Made by a program: the position numbers and the translations under genes. Positions 1-10,770 of a DNA stretch of 27,070 nucleotides are shown here, one piece after another. This DNA is from Saccoglossus kowalevskii (lineage: Eukaryota > Hemichordata > Enteropneusta > Harrimaniidae): the NCBI RefSeq assembly GCF_000003605.2, contig NW_003150756.1, positions 85,205 through 112,274 on the forward strand, written 5' to 3'. The notes below the pieces were generated by a model that made no database searches, was not told the DNA's origin, and worked only from the letters and a program-made list of their open reading frames with translations. Each line of letters begins with the position of its first letter. Position 1 is the stretch's first letter.

Positions 1-727
1 TTTTTTCGACTTCTTCTTGAAAACTACAAGCCTGAATGCTTTGATACTTGGTGTATATGTACCTTGGGTAGACCTCTCTCAGATTTGTTCATTTCATGAT
101 ATCTTCAATTCTCTAATTTTGGTGAATATTTTTGTCATTTTTAGTAAAAAGTGGTATTTTCAACTTCTTGTTAAAAACCGCAAGTCCAATTGCTTTGATA
201 TTACATATATAGGTACTACATGTGGACCTCTCTCAGATTTGTTCATTTTGTAATGATATCTTTAATTCTCTAATTTTGGTGATTATTTTTGTCATTTTTG
301 GTAAAAAGTGATATTTTCGACTTCTTGTTGAAAACCGCAAGTCCAATTGCTTTGATATTACATATATAGGTACTACATGTGGACCTCTCTCAGATTTGTT
401 CATTTTGTAATGATATCTTTAATTCTCTAATTTTGGTGATTATTTTTGTCATTTTTGGTAAAAAGTGATATTTTCGACTTCTTGTTGAAAACCGCAAGTC
501 CAATTGCTTTGATATTACATATATAGGTACTACATGTGGACCTCTCTCAGATTTGTTCATTTTGTGATGATATCTTTAATTCTCTAATTTTGGTGAATAT
601 TTCTGTCATTTTTGGTGAAAAGTGATATTTTTGAATTCTTGTTGAAAACAGCAAGTCCCATTGCATTGATACTATGCATATTGTTCATTTTCTAATGATA
701 TCTTCCGTTCTTTAATTGAAATGTGCA
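1..727 (+). repeat. 157-bp tandem repeat array (copy 1, runs off left edge)
   Basis: The marker ctctaatttt recurs at 111, 268, 425 and 582, an exact spacing of 157 bases. The middle units are nearly identical; the first visible unit and the last one (about 590-727) have diverged. Each unit holds a gtaaaaagtgatatttt block, a ccgcaagtccaattgctttg block and a ggacctctctcagatttgt block. The degenerate last unit ends at the same point (gaaatgtgca) as a second array at 16391-17040 on the opposite strand. The array is therefore probably part of a mobile element with a fixed end rather than a simple satellite. Short frames inside it are not credible genes. Confidence 0.93.
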
Positions 728-1311
728 TTGCTAACAGCGGAGCTATCTCAGCCGAGAAGCTGCTTGTTTCAAAATTGGATCAAGGATTGCCGATTGACAG
801 CCATCTGACTTTTTGGCCTTACTACTATATTTCCAAGATTTATGTACCATTTTCATTTGTATTTGACACATACATCATACATGTCACTTTGTTTCATAAT
901 CAGATCAAAGATGGCCGAATAACGGCTGTTTTTATTTGTTGCCATATTACTATATCTCTGTCACCCATGTACTATTTTCATTGATATTTATCATGTCATA
1001 AATGGATACATGTCATTTCAATTTGCAATTTGATAAAATTTGGCCGACTGGCGGCCATCTTGTTTGTTTAAAATGTGATAACATGGACATGCTTTCACTT
1101 GTGATCCATGTTTTTCTTTGCTATGTCTTAAACTGGAGGGGTCGTCACGCAACGCATGTTCGAATTTGATGTAAATAAACAATCTGTTGTATACGCCACT
1201 TGGAACTCAAGTTTCAAGGACATGCTCGTGACAACCCCTCCACTTTAATATAACAAGCACAAAGAGAACTTTAAAAAATTTAACGGGGGCTGTCATTTTC
1301 AATGACTTGTT
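728..1311 (+). repeat. Dispersed interspersed repeat, copy A
   Basis: The segment shares several blocks in the same order and orientation with 10180-10770. Shared blocks are a cagatcaaagatggc block (900 and 10573), ggccgactggc followed by a gccatcttg block (1041 and 10343), a gtaaataaacaatctgttgt block (1170 and 10644), a ggaactcaagtttcaaggac block, and the closing pattern gtcatttt-ca-tgacttgtt. The unit beginning near the ggccgactgg block also recurs inside each copy. No coding potential is evident. The right end falls about 20 bases before the RRN3 splice acceptor at 1329-1330. Confidence 0.8.
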
Positions 1312-1330
1312 TCTATTCATTTTGTTACAG

Positions 1331-4300
1331 AATTTCCAGCACCAGAAGGCATAACAGAAGAAAAAGAAGCTATCTGTTTTCAGCGCACACATTGTGCATT
1401 GAAATCTATCATTCATATTGCACCAATGTAAGTTGTTTTGTTGATATAAATAAACATAATGGCATGTAATGTTAACAAATGGTTTCATGGTTTGATAATT
1501 TGAAATAATCACTGACTACCCACCCCGCCCCATCTTGTGGACCCCAGTGATATTTTTACTGATAACAAAATATTGCAAGTTTTCATGAACAATTTTTTTG
1601 GAAATATTAAAAATTACTTATTATTAAATTATTTCATTAGTAGAATTGCTATAATCTCACAGTTTCATATCTTGATAGTGCAGGTGTCGGATATGATACT
1701 GAACAAATTCCAGTATATGTAACAGAATCTAAACTGATAAAATACAGGACTGTACCTATATCTCATACTCACTGTGGAAATCATTTTTCAGATATTTTAT
1801 GAGCAAATTTATGTTTTACAGGACACCAACTATACTACCAGAAACATGTTCTGAATGCTTTCCTTACATGAAGAAAGAAACGCACATACAGGTGATCATT
1901 ACTACCATCCATTATTTGATATTTTGTGTATATTTAAAGAGGAAGCTGTAAATCCCAGGGATTGTACCATGGAATCTTGGGATACCAATGTTTACAATGT
2001 TTTCTCTATTCATCTGTTTTTCGTTGTAATTTTAATCCAGTTGTAAATTTTTTTTTGAGATTAGGCTTAACCAAAATGGCTTACTGATTTCATACGTTTG
2101 TTCTGAATAGGAATGCTATGTGAAAAACTTACTTGAACTCATCGGATATCTTCCTAATATGCGGGCTTCAATACTGCAACTGATAGTAGAAAAGATGACA
2201 AAAATCGATGTAAGTAACTCTTAGTAATTGTCTGCAATGATGTCTGTCAGCATCTATCATCTTTGAGAAAGTGTCTTACAACAGGAAAGCATCTGTGTTT
2301 ATTCCAACATTGTATGTGTTTGGCTACAGGTCCATGCCCCAAAACATGAATTAAACCAAATTGCTGCTGAGGAGGAGGAAGATGAAGATGAGGAAGACGA
2401 CTTGATGGAGGAAGATATGCAGTTTGATATGGTATGTCACATGATAAGATGACAGCTGGGCTGGATTTTAACTTGCCCATAACATTAGATGATGAGAAAT
2501 TATGCAAGGGCACATGTTTGTCCTTGTTTCTTGTGATTTCATTTACTCAAGCGATTCCAACTCAAGCAACAAAACCCATGCTAATTTAGCTGTCTGTTCT
2601 TATCAGGATGAGTTAGACGGAATAGAAAATGATAAAGATACTGCAAAAGAGAAAGACTGTACAGGAGATGAGGCAGAGAATGGTGGACCAATGACACATG
2701 AGATGGCTGATAGATTAGATGTGATGATGAATTTATTATTTAAATACACATTCAGTGTATGCCATCCACAAGGTACTGTGAACAAAATATTGCTTTGACT
2801 TAATTGAAACATAGACCAAAAAGTTCTGAACTCATTGTGAGGAGATGCATGATGTGAATCACACTACCACAGTGTTCTCCCCAGGCCTTTCAAGCACTGC
2901 GGGCCCGCGTCGCTTAGACAAACAGCCGCGTCGCTTTTGTTTCGCCCACGATCCTTGAAATCCTGCCCGCGATGCTTATTCACTTGTATTGTTTACAAGT
3001 GTCAGCTTCGTCTAGCACATCTTTAAAGCAATAACATGTATTGATCGAAAGGTAACCCCGCCTTTGTACATAGTTAGCCTTACAAAAACAGTGATAAAAA
3101 CGGAAGTCTACAAGAAGAAGTCTATCAAGGGTGCGGAGCTGGCAAACCCAAAATACTAGGGTAGTAATAATTTGCCCATTGCGTCGGGATGGTCTATCCC
3201 GAGTTGCTGCACTGCGGTTAATTGCGTTTTTACTACTTCATCGCCAGTGACACTGATTACCAAGAATTAAAAAAACAAGTGAAATTAAGTCGCATTGGAA
3301 AGAAAACTGTAAATAAATCGAAGTAAAAATTATTCAACTGCAGACGAGACGGACGAAGAAAAAACGAACCCTGACCTCTAGAAATACCTTATTCATAGTG
3401 TCATTACCGAGGAACGCCACCCTAAGGCAACGTAATGCATGTAGTGACATCACAACCGATGCATGCTGGGTTACAACGGAGATTTTGATTGAGCTAACAA
3501 AGATGGCGGCGCAGAGTACATGTTTTTCCGCGATGTTTAAAAACAACATTTCGTTGGCGATTTTGATGTAATTTCTACGTCAATCATCAATGAATCGTTT
3601 TAATTAAGCAAACATTCTAAGTTTGTGTATTTTTAAACAAAAAAGTCAGGGGCCGATGATCGCAACCGCAGTGGTGAATACCCGTTCAACGCAATGCTGA
3701 CAATGTTACGGTGATCGTAGCGTTACACAAATAATAGATAGATCAATGAAAAATCGCTGACTTTAGTTTTGAAATGCCGTTGAAAAAAAAAAATGTCATT
3801 ATTGATTTATTAATTTCTTCATATTTTGATAACCCGCAATCTTGCAGATTTTACAAATTTAACAGACAAATAAAACACAATAAATTTAAATGTAATAAAA
3901 TATGAGATATGTATCTTTTCTTTATTGCAGTTACAATGTTTGTTGGGGAAACTAATTATTATGCAAACAAAATTATGCAAATAAGATGTATTATTATGTA
4001 AATTAGCCACGATGCTTGGCTTAGAGTCTGGGGAGAACACTGCTACCAGCTGTAATAAATAAACACCCTAAAAGGGCAAGCTGTGAATACATTTATTCTA
4101 TAAAAAAAATTTTTTTAGATATTAAAATAATTTGGTCTCGTTAAAAGCTGGGGATCATCACACATCAGCATGCATCTGAATTTGAAGAAATTTGACCTGC
4201 ATTGTATATGTTGTGGGACCCATGTGAGCACAACTCAGTTTGAAATAAGCATCATTTTTCAATGAATGAAAATAAATGTCAGTATCTATGCATTATCGAA

Positions 4301-4824
4301 TGTCAAAATAGCAAAGTCATTCTTCTCTATAATTGTCATATTTTATTAATTATTGTAACCTGCTTTAATTTCAAGAGAGAAATTTTTTGTGATTCTGTGA
4401 AAATCATGGAATTTTGTCGGAGTTAAACTTCTAGCAGCGAAAAATCTAGTTCACATGTATGAGCTTCTTGAATGAGAATGTCAATCTGAATGAGAACTAC
4501 AAACACGACCACCCAGAATTTAAATCCAACTACATGTACCACTGTTATGCATCTTTGGTATACATTTGCCTATTTCAGGTATTTTCAAAATGGAGCCAAC
4601 AAGGTTGCTGTGGAAACAGTTTCTTGGTATATTCAACAAGATTATTTTACCCACCCATGGTTCCTGTCACATTCAGTATATTATGTTTTATATGTGTAGT
4701 TTTAATCAGGTAAATTTTATTTTATTATTATACTTGTATGGTGTCACAAAGCTGGTGATATTTGCAGTACACTTACCCAAGCAGAAAAGATGATAATGTA
4801 TTTGCCACTTATCTATAATAGATG

Positions 4825-4889
<65 letters not shown>

Positions 4890-5367
4890 GTGTTTATTGT
4901 ATGCTGGATCATTGAAAAACTACTTATTTTTATTATAGATACACATCTATATTTTGTGTAAGTGCATACAATAATAGAATATTACTCCCTAATGGAATAT
5001 TAAAGTACTCTTTTAGGAATTCGATAGGAATGTCTTACTTACTAATAAAGTCCTCATTTGTTTCAGTAGACAGTGTTTATAAAATATCTTATTAACTTAT
5101 TTATCATGGAGTCATAATTATGTTTAATAGTTGTTCTTCTAACAGGTTATAAAATTATACCAAAACAATAAAGTAGTAATGCGCATCGCCAATCATAGCA
5201 TGAAAGCCAAGTACATGTACAACATTCAGGAAAACATTCAGTGATTGATTTTTTTTTAGTCATTGAGAAATACATTTACTGATTAGTTGGTTTTAGTGGT
5301 CGAGAAATACTTACATTGATTGTCTTTTTTAATGGGAGAAATACATTGTACACTAATACTAATAACT

Positions 5368-5447
<80 letters not shown>

Positions 5448-8400
5448 CAAATACTGATGCAATTATTATTATCATTATATTAATTTGACTAATCTTTCTG
5501 TTTTATATCCAGAATATAGCTGATGCATTCATTGACTTTCTGTGGAAAAAGATTCAGAATCCAGATACTGCTGCCATCCTTAGACAGTCATCAGCTTCCT
5601 TCATTTCCAGTCTCCTGTCCAGAGCAAAATTTATTCCCCTTTCGTAAGTAAATTTGATTGATTTTGTTTTCTAAAACTAAACAAGAATTGACGAATTTGT
5701 TTACAGAAATTATATTGTGTTATATTCAAAATTTTGTATTTGGTATTCTGTTAGTACAAACAAAAAAACACTTTGAATAGAATAATTTTGTTTCTAAAGT
5801 TCATTATATATGTTATATTTTGTATAAAATATATTTTAATTGTGAGTGAATGTCCAAGCTGAATGTGTTAATAGTACTCATACCTGTGTTCTCCCCAAGT
5901 ATCTTTGTGCACCCAACCTTACCATGTTTTTAAAGAAACAACAGCAGTTAGTATTATGCGACTAAAGTGAACTAGATATTATTATGTAAATTAAGTTACA
6001 TTATGTATATTATTATGCAAATGAAAATAATTGAGAGAGAACACTGTTTTGTTACCTCTAGAAGATAATGAAATTAATACATTATTGCAACACGGTAAAT
6101 AAAATAGCACAATTTATTTAGGACAATATTAAATATGTTGACCAATAAAAACATTATGGCAAGTTATTTGGCCAATACTTAAATAACAAAGAATTGTATT
6201 TCATGTTTCCTGTGAGTTATCAAGTTCAAAAAATTGATGTTTAAACATGAACAGTCAGGGAATGTCAACTTGGATGACATAAGTTCATGTTTTAGGCTGC
6301 ATCTGCTTCTTTCTTTTTGGCCTAATATGTTTATCTTGTTTCTTACAGTACTGTGAAGGCAATGTTTGATGTATTAATACCCTGGATTCATAAATACATT
6401 GATAGACAAGAAGGAAGTAGTAGATCATACCCTGATGTTAATTTACATGGACCATTCTATTCTGTGTGCCAGGTAGGTTGCACCTCAAAATAACAGTATC
6501 CAGCATTGTCTTATTTTTCATTGTCAAAAATGGAATGAAGTAACAATTCATTCAACAAGTTTTTCTTTCTTTATAGGCAGCATTTTATATTTTTGTATTT
6601 CGACACAAGCAACTCTTGGAAACCAACAAAGGACTGAACTATGTAAGAAGTCTGAATTTCGACAGAATCGTAACTTGTCGGTTGAATCCTTTGAAAGTAT
6701 GCTTACCAACTGTAGTCAATATGTTTGCAACTATTACAAGGTATGTTTCGTCGCATTTCTTGGTTGTCTCATTTTACAATTCACGAAGAAAAGCAGGCAT
6801 GGTGTTCATGTACATGTATGTTAAACTAATTATTGGTATCATGCAATGTACTCACAATTTCATGATGTTACAAGAACAATTGATTGGTACAGATATCATG
6901 CACACCTTATACTTTGCCCAGTATTATGCAGTTGAAAACGTATCATATTGTAAACCCATCAGTGTGCCCTCTACACCGACATGCCACTGATGCACAAAAA
7001 TATCCTACAACTAGTTATGCTATTTCACTGGCGCACTATTGATGCAAGAAAAAAATTATACATTTATATAATGATTTTGAACTACTTTATATCATACCAG
7101 AGGTTATATAGTTTGTAATTTAGTGAAATGAAATTCACAGTTTATAATCAATAGAAGTATAAAAACAAAGGAAACCATTTTTGTTTGTGACTATACAGTT
7201 CTATATAATTATATTTTTCTTTTAAAAACTGACCACTCCAGCAGTCAACAAACTGACTACTGTCAAATGAATAATTTTCACTGGGTTTAAATTTCGCTGA
7301 TTTACCATTTCAGGCATATTTAGTAGGTTTTAAATTCACGGTTTTATCATTTAGATAATGCGTTCTATGCTAAATTTTACATATTCACTGGGTTTTAATT
7401 TAGCGCATTTTCCAGTCAGCGAAATAAGCATAATTAAAATCCAGTGAATAATTAATCCTTTTACAGTATGCTTGATTTTTGGAATTCCAATTGTCCCGTT
7501 AGAAGGGCACACTGAAACCAACAATTATGCATATCAAGTTGCCAGTCAGTGTGTTAAAGCCATACATCATGTTGAAATCTATTTGCTATCTCTGTTTATA
7601 GAATGCATCAGATAGTGTATTGTTACACTGTTATTGAACGCAACAACCGAACACTACTTCCAGTGGTAACACAGAGCCATAATACCAATGTTTTAACCAA
7701 TGTGAATCCCTTGGACTCGTACTTCCCGTTTGATCCATACCTACTCAGCAGGTAAGCAGCTCACTGTCTCCAGTATAACATTACCAATGGGATACGTGAA
7801 CATTCAACTCATAAAACAATATGGTCAAAATTTGAATGTTGTTTCAAGTGTAAGAAAATTTATACACACGCGTATTTAAATTTGTTTGTATCTAGTTTAA
7901 AGTAATTTTTCAAGACATATACTGTCTAAAAAATTTCCCTTGAATATGATGATCATAATTACAATCTTTCTACCACATGTGCAGCACTTGTATTCACCTT
8001 ATACTCTTAGTGATATTTTGTTTCAAAATTTAACGAAAAAAAACAATAAGTATACTAGTACCTGTTGTCTTGGTCACAGGCAATCTCAAGATTTTTTAAC
8101 TAATTTTCTTAATTCATTGACAGATCAAAAAAGTATATTAAACCCATCTACCAAGAATGGGAAGGTACATTACCGGAAGAACACCCAAAGATGATGTGGG
8201 GGGAATGCCCATAATAATTTATTGGGTTGTGTTTGCCCCCCCCCCCCCCAAGGTTGCACATCCTGGCATTTTCAGGGTTACCCGTATCATAACACCAATA
8301 ATTAAAACTCGGAGAGAAGTATATGGCCCCGTAATCACCTTTCCTTAATTGACCACAGGAGGGCGTTGCTGTTAAATGATTTCTTCAATTTTTCCTGCAA

Positions 8401-8860
8401 CTTAATAAGATGTGTTGAATCTGAGTTAACTTTATTGGTCTTATATTTGAAGAATTATGGTTATGTTAGCTTTGCTGATGGGTTTGAGAACAAAATTTTA
8501 ACTTGTACATGGAATTCATTTGTCACTTTTAGTCTGTTACTCAACACATATACCGTATATACATATCCTGAAAGCTTGGCTATGTTTTAAAAACATACAC
8601 TGCTTAAGAGAATCTTATGTGTGAATCATATTATATTTGTTTGCATACCTTGTATGGTGAGCCTATTCAATGGTGTTTTGCAAATCGATTTTTAAATGTT
8701 ATTTATTTCCTGACAGGATGAAGATGACGAGTTCTTGGGGTATGGTTCATCACCAGAAAGTCAGCTACCTCTGGGTATCACACCAACCAGTGCACATGGC
8801 GTATCACCAGGGTTTAAACATACTGGAATAATGACACATATCATGCATCCATTATCCTGA
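1331..8860 (+). CDS. RRN3: RRN3 / TIF-IA, RNA polymerase I transcription initiation factor (5' end outside window)
   Basis: RRN3 binds Pol I and recruits it to the rDNA promoter through SL1/core factor in the nucleolus. Coding exons read in the + direction: 1331-1427, 1822-1891, 2111-2209, 2330-2431, 2607-2772, 4579-4709, 5513-5643, 6349-6472, 6577-6740, 7602-7751, 8124-~8195 and 8717-8860 (stop TGA). All have AG acceptors, and all but the 8124 exon have a clear GT donor and a matching phase. Diagnostic blocks resembling human RRN3 are LPTHGSCHIQYIMFYMCSF, SRAKFIPL, LHGPFYSVCQAAFYIFVFRH, SLNFDRIV, LNPLKVCLP, CYTVIERNNR and YFPFDPYLL. A very acidic stretch (2393-2431 and 2607-2660) corresponds to the disordered loop within the HEAT-repeat fold. 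About 480 residues are visible against about 650 in human, so the first ~170-200 are missing to the left. The junction between the last two exons is unresolved. Identification is firm; exon ends come from reading, not transcripts. Confidence 0.95.
2864..4048. mobile_element. Non-autonomous DNA transposon with 15-bp inverted ends and 6-bp target duplication
   Basis: The element occupies 2870-4042 (1173 bp) in the RRN3 intron. It starts with CAGTGTTCTCCCCAG and ends with the exact reverse complement. Both sides are flanked by ctacca (2864-2869 and 4043-4048), a 6-bp target duplication. The ends carry GC-rich stretches (gcgggcccgcgtcgctt near 2900) in otherwise AT-rich DNA, and the right subterminal region repeats an attatgcaaat-like motif. 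The longest frame inside is 71 codons and resembles no transposase, so the element needs enzymes in trans. The superfamily cannot be assigned from these ends alone. Confidence 0.88.
4049..4578 (+). other. RRN3 intron sequence, no feature seen
   Basis: This is AT-rich intron between the transposon insertion and the exon acceptor at 4577-4578. Both strands were scanned; I saw no exon, RNA gene or repeat. Overlapping short frames from 4459 only run into the real exon at 4579. Confidence 0.6.
4829..4886. repeat. (TA)29 microsatellite
   Basis: This is an uninterrupted 58-base TA run in the RRN3 intron following exon 4579-4709. Reading it as coding gives only Ile-Tyr repeats, so that frame is spurious. 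Confidence 0.98.
5373..5444. repeat. (AT)36 microsatellite
   Basis: A 72-base pure AT run lies in the same RRN3 intron as the 4829 tract, about 70 bases before the acceptor of exon 5513. It is perfect alternating AT, so it can form a hairpin or cruciform and its length is probably polymorphic. Confidence 0.98.
5884..6046. mobile_element. Small MITE related to the 2870-4042 transposon
   Basis: The left end reads ctgtgttctccccaag and the right end, reversed, reads cagtgttctctc, close to the ends of the larger element at 2870. The subterminal motifs attattatgtaaatta and attattatgcaaat are also shared. No clear target duplication flanks it, and the ends have mutated, so this is probably an old internally deleted copy of about 163 bp within an RRN3 intron. 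Confidence 0.65.
6741..7601 (+). other. RRN3 intron with an imperfect inverted repeat at about 7271-7455
   Basis: This is the intron between exons 6577-6740 and 7602-7751. The sequence cactgggtttaaatttcgc at about 7280 returns in inverted, imperfect form around 7415-7450 (agcgaaataagc ... ttaaaatccagtg), and a third related unit lies near 7385. This looks like a palindromic MITE remnant. The 124-codon frame beginning at 6616 only reads through the true exon into this intron, so its tail is not coding. Confidence 0.6.
7752..8123 (+). other. RRN3 intron, no feature seen
   Basis: AT-rich intron between exons 7602-7751 and 8124. No repeat, RNA gene or extra exon was recognised. Confidence 0.55.
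8236..8249. repeat. Poly-C (C14) tract
   Basis: Fourteen consecutive C lie just after the problematic RRN3 exon, and a G6 run lies nearby at 8198-8203. Homopolymers like these are prone to length error in assemblies, which matters for the reading frame here. The tract plus the following aag could also act as a pyrimidine tract and acceptor. Confidence 0.95.
8250..8716 (+). other. RRN3 intron (provisional), no confirmed exon
   Basis: A clear acceptor (ttcctgacag) precedes the last RRN3 exon at 8717. Two frames here (8157-8348 and 8366-8590) show no similarity to RRN3. Because the flanking exons do not join in phase, a missed small exon may lie in this stretch, but I could not identify one. 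Confidence 0.5.
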
Positions 8861-9586
8861 GATCTGTCACATGTGTTGGTTTTTCCAATGAAAAAAATGT
8901 ACCCTAGTTTAGTGAACTTTTTTTTTGGCTAAATATCTAATTTTACATGCCAGATATTTTCCTATACCCAAAATTCAGAGCAAATATTTTCAAATTTTGT
9001 AAAATTTTCACCAAATTTCATCATCATTGTGAACCATATGTTTCAGATATTGTTTTTAGTTTATTATCAAAAGGCTTGTCAATTTACATCAACATTTCAT
9101 GTGGGAAGGAGAATCATTTGTACATGGTGCCAAAAGTTGACAATGTTAAAGGACCTAAATATTCTAATAACTCTTCAGCACATAATCCGCTCCCCTAGTA
9201 TACTTAAAATTCTAAACTGTGTGAAACAGTGCCTGAATGTCAGCGGGCTGAGATACTAGAAGCTGACTGTGTTTCTTTAAATAACATATGGTACATGATC
9301 CCAAACAGGTGTTTATATGACTTTTGAAAAATTATTTTGTCTTGAATGTAACTATTATCTTGTTAGCAAATCAAGATTTTTACACTGTTCAATTCTTAGA
9401 AATGATAAAAGTTCCAAATCCTTCTGACCTTTTGATGTAGTAGTGTTTGTATGCAAATTAAAACAAAAATGGCTCATTGCAGTTTTGTTTTTGTACCAAA
9501 CCCTAAATTTCTAGTTGTGTAAACTATAAATAATGTCAATATATTTCTAATAATTATTCCATATGACTACAACTTAAGTGTATTTA
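8861..9586 (+). other. RRN3 3' untranslated/intergenic DNA
   Basis: This AT-rich DNA follows the RRN3 stop. It probably contains the 3' UTR; the only polyadenylation hexamer I noticed is attaaa near 9456, which is weak evidence. Two overlapping short frames (8947-9198 and 9029-9259) have low-complexity composition and no recognisable domain, so they are not called as genes. Confidence 0.45.
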
Positions 9587-9981
9587 GGGACAACGTCAAA
9601 AGATCGATGTCGGATAAAAAACTTATTTGCTTTAGTTTGGGGGTGAGGGGTTTTGACCTCAAAAAGTTTCCATCCTACAAAAACGATTTTATTTTTTATT
9701 GAAGTCAAAAAAATCATGGAGTATTTGTAGTTCGTTTTTTTTTCTATCTATGGTTTGGTTCGAGTGTAAATATGTGCGTCAAATGAGGTCAATTTCAGGG
9801 CATGGACCTAGAACCAACTGCTATGCCATACCACTGTTCGATTATATATTTGTTGATTAATGGTGAATGTAGCCTGACGGCATCATCAATATTCATCAAT
9901 TAAGTTTCAGTGGGGGGTAGGGGAAAAAAATAAAGGAATTAAGTTTTTTATCCTACATTGAACTTTTGATGTTGTCCCTTA
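9584..9981. mobile_element. 392-bp MITE with 39-bp inverted ends and TTA duplication
   Basis: The element at 9587-9978 begins GGGACAAC and ends GTTGTCCC. The outer 39 bases of the two ends match as inverted repeats with four mismatches and share ggataaaaaactta at their inner edge. TTA flanks both sides (9584-9586 and 9979-9981), consistent with a 3-bp target duplication. There is no coding sequence, so this is a non-autonomous DNA element lying between RRN3 and NTAN1. Confidence 0.85.
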
Positions 9982-10179
9982 CTTAGTTTTATTTTACTAT
10001 TTCAATATCAGATTCAGTACTGTTAAAAAGGCATTCCTAGCACATAAGGAGTGTGATTAATGAACCTCCTACCTAATTAAAGTGAGAGGGTCATCACCTG
10101 CGCACACATGGGAATTGAGTCTCAAGCGATAACACGCTCTAAAAAAACAAAGGCTCATGGGTAGACGCTTGTTTTTAGT

Positions 10180-10770
10180 CCCCGTTCGGACGAAGTCCGA
10201 AAACGTGGACTTATAATTTGGTCTCCGTCTGTGCAGAGTTATCTCAGAATCCCTTGGACCGATTCCATTCATTCTATGTTTGTGCCTAGTACTTTATGTG
10301 GGACATATGCACATGCAGTGGTTTAGCGATTCGATTCAAAATGGCCGACTGGCAGCCATCTTGTTTTTTGAAAATGTTGTATTTTGGACATGCTTTGTCA
10401 GTTGTCATTCAAGCTTGGTACATAGATTATACATGTTAGGATACATGTCCATGACGATTTATTTCGCAATTGGATCAAAGATGGTCGACTGGCAGGCATC
10501 TTGTTTTTTTTATGCAGTATCTTGGACGTGCTCTGTCAGTTTTCATTCGTATTTGGCACATGTTTCATAATCAGATCAAAGATGGCTGAATAATGGCCGT
10601 TTTTATTTTGGCCATATTACTACGACACGAAACATGTGTTTTGATGTAAATAAACAATCTGTTGTATACGCCACTTGGAACTCAAGTTTCAAGGACACGC
10701 TCAAGACAATCCCTCTGCTTTAATGACTAGCACAAAGAGAACTTACCTGTGTCATTTTCAGTGACTTGTT
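10180..10770 (+). repeat. Dispersed interspersed repeat, copy B, with internal units
   Basis: This is the same family and orientation as 728-1311. A unit of roughly 100-130 bp beginning aaaatggccgactggcagcc recurs at about 10340, 10475 and 10575. The left part (about 10180-10260) carries a small perfect hairpin, cggac-gaa-gtccg, that copy A lacks. The right end, tcagtgacttgtt, matches the end of copy A, so the family has a defined right terminus. The 96-codon frame at 10280 is just this repeat read through. Confidence 0.8.

Noticed and set aside
721-984. An 87-codon + frame next to RRN3 that might be an upstream exon
   Set aside because: It is entirely repeat sequence shared with 10180-10770 and bears no similarity to RRN3.
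3334-3549. A 71-codon - frame in the 2870-4042 element as a possible transposase
   Set aside because: Too short, with no catalytic motif or similarity; the element looks non-autonomous.
4706-4912. A - strand frame across the (TA)n tract
   Set aside because: It consists mainly of Ile-Tyr repeats from the microsatellite.
10230-10260. gcagagttatctcag, faintly like a conserved part of Y RNAs, which would be attractive near RO60
   Set aside because: It lies inside a dispersed repeat, lacks the paired Y RNA stem, and has no Pol III promoter or terminator that I can see.
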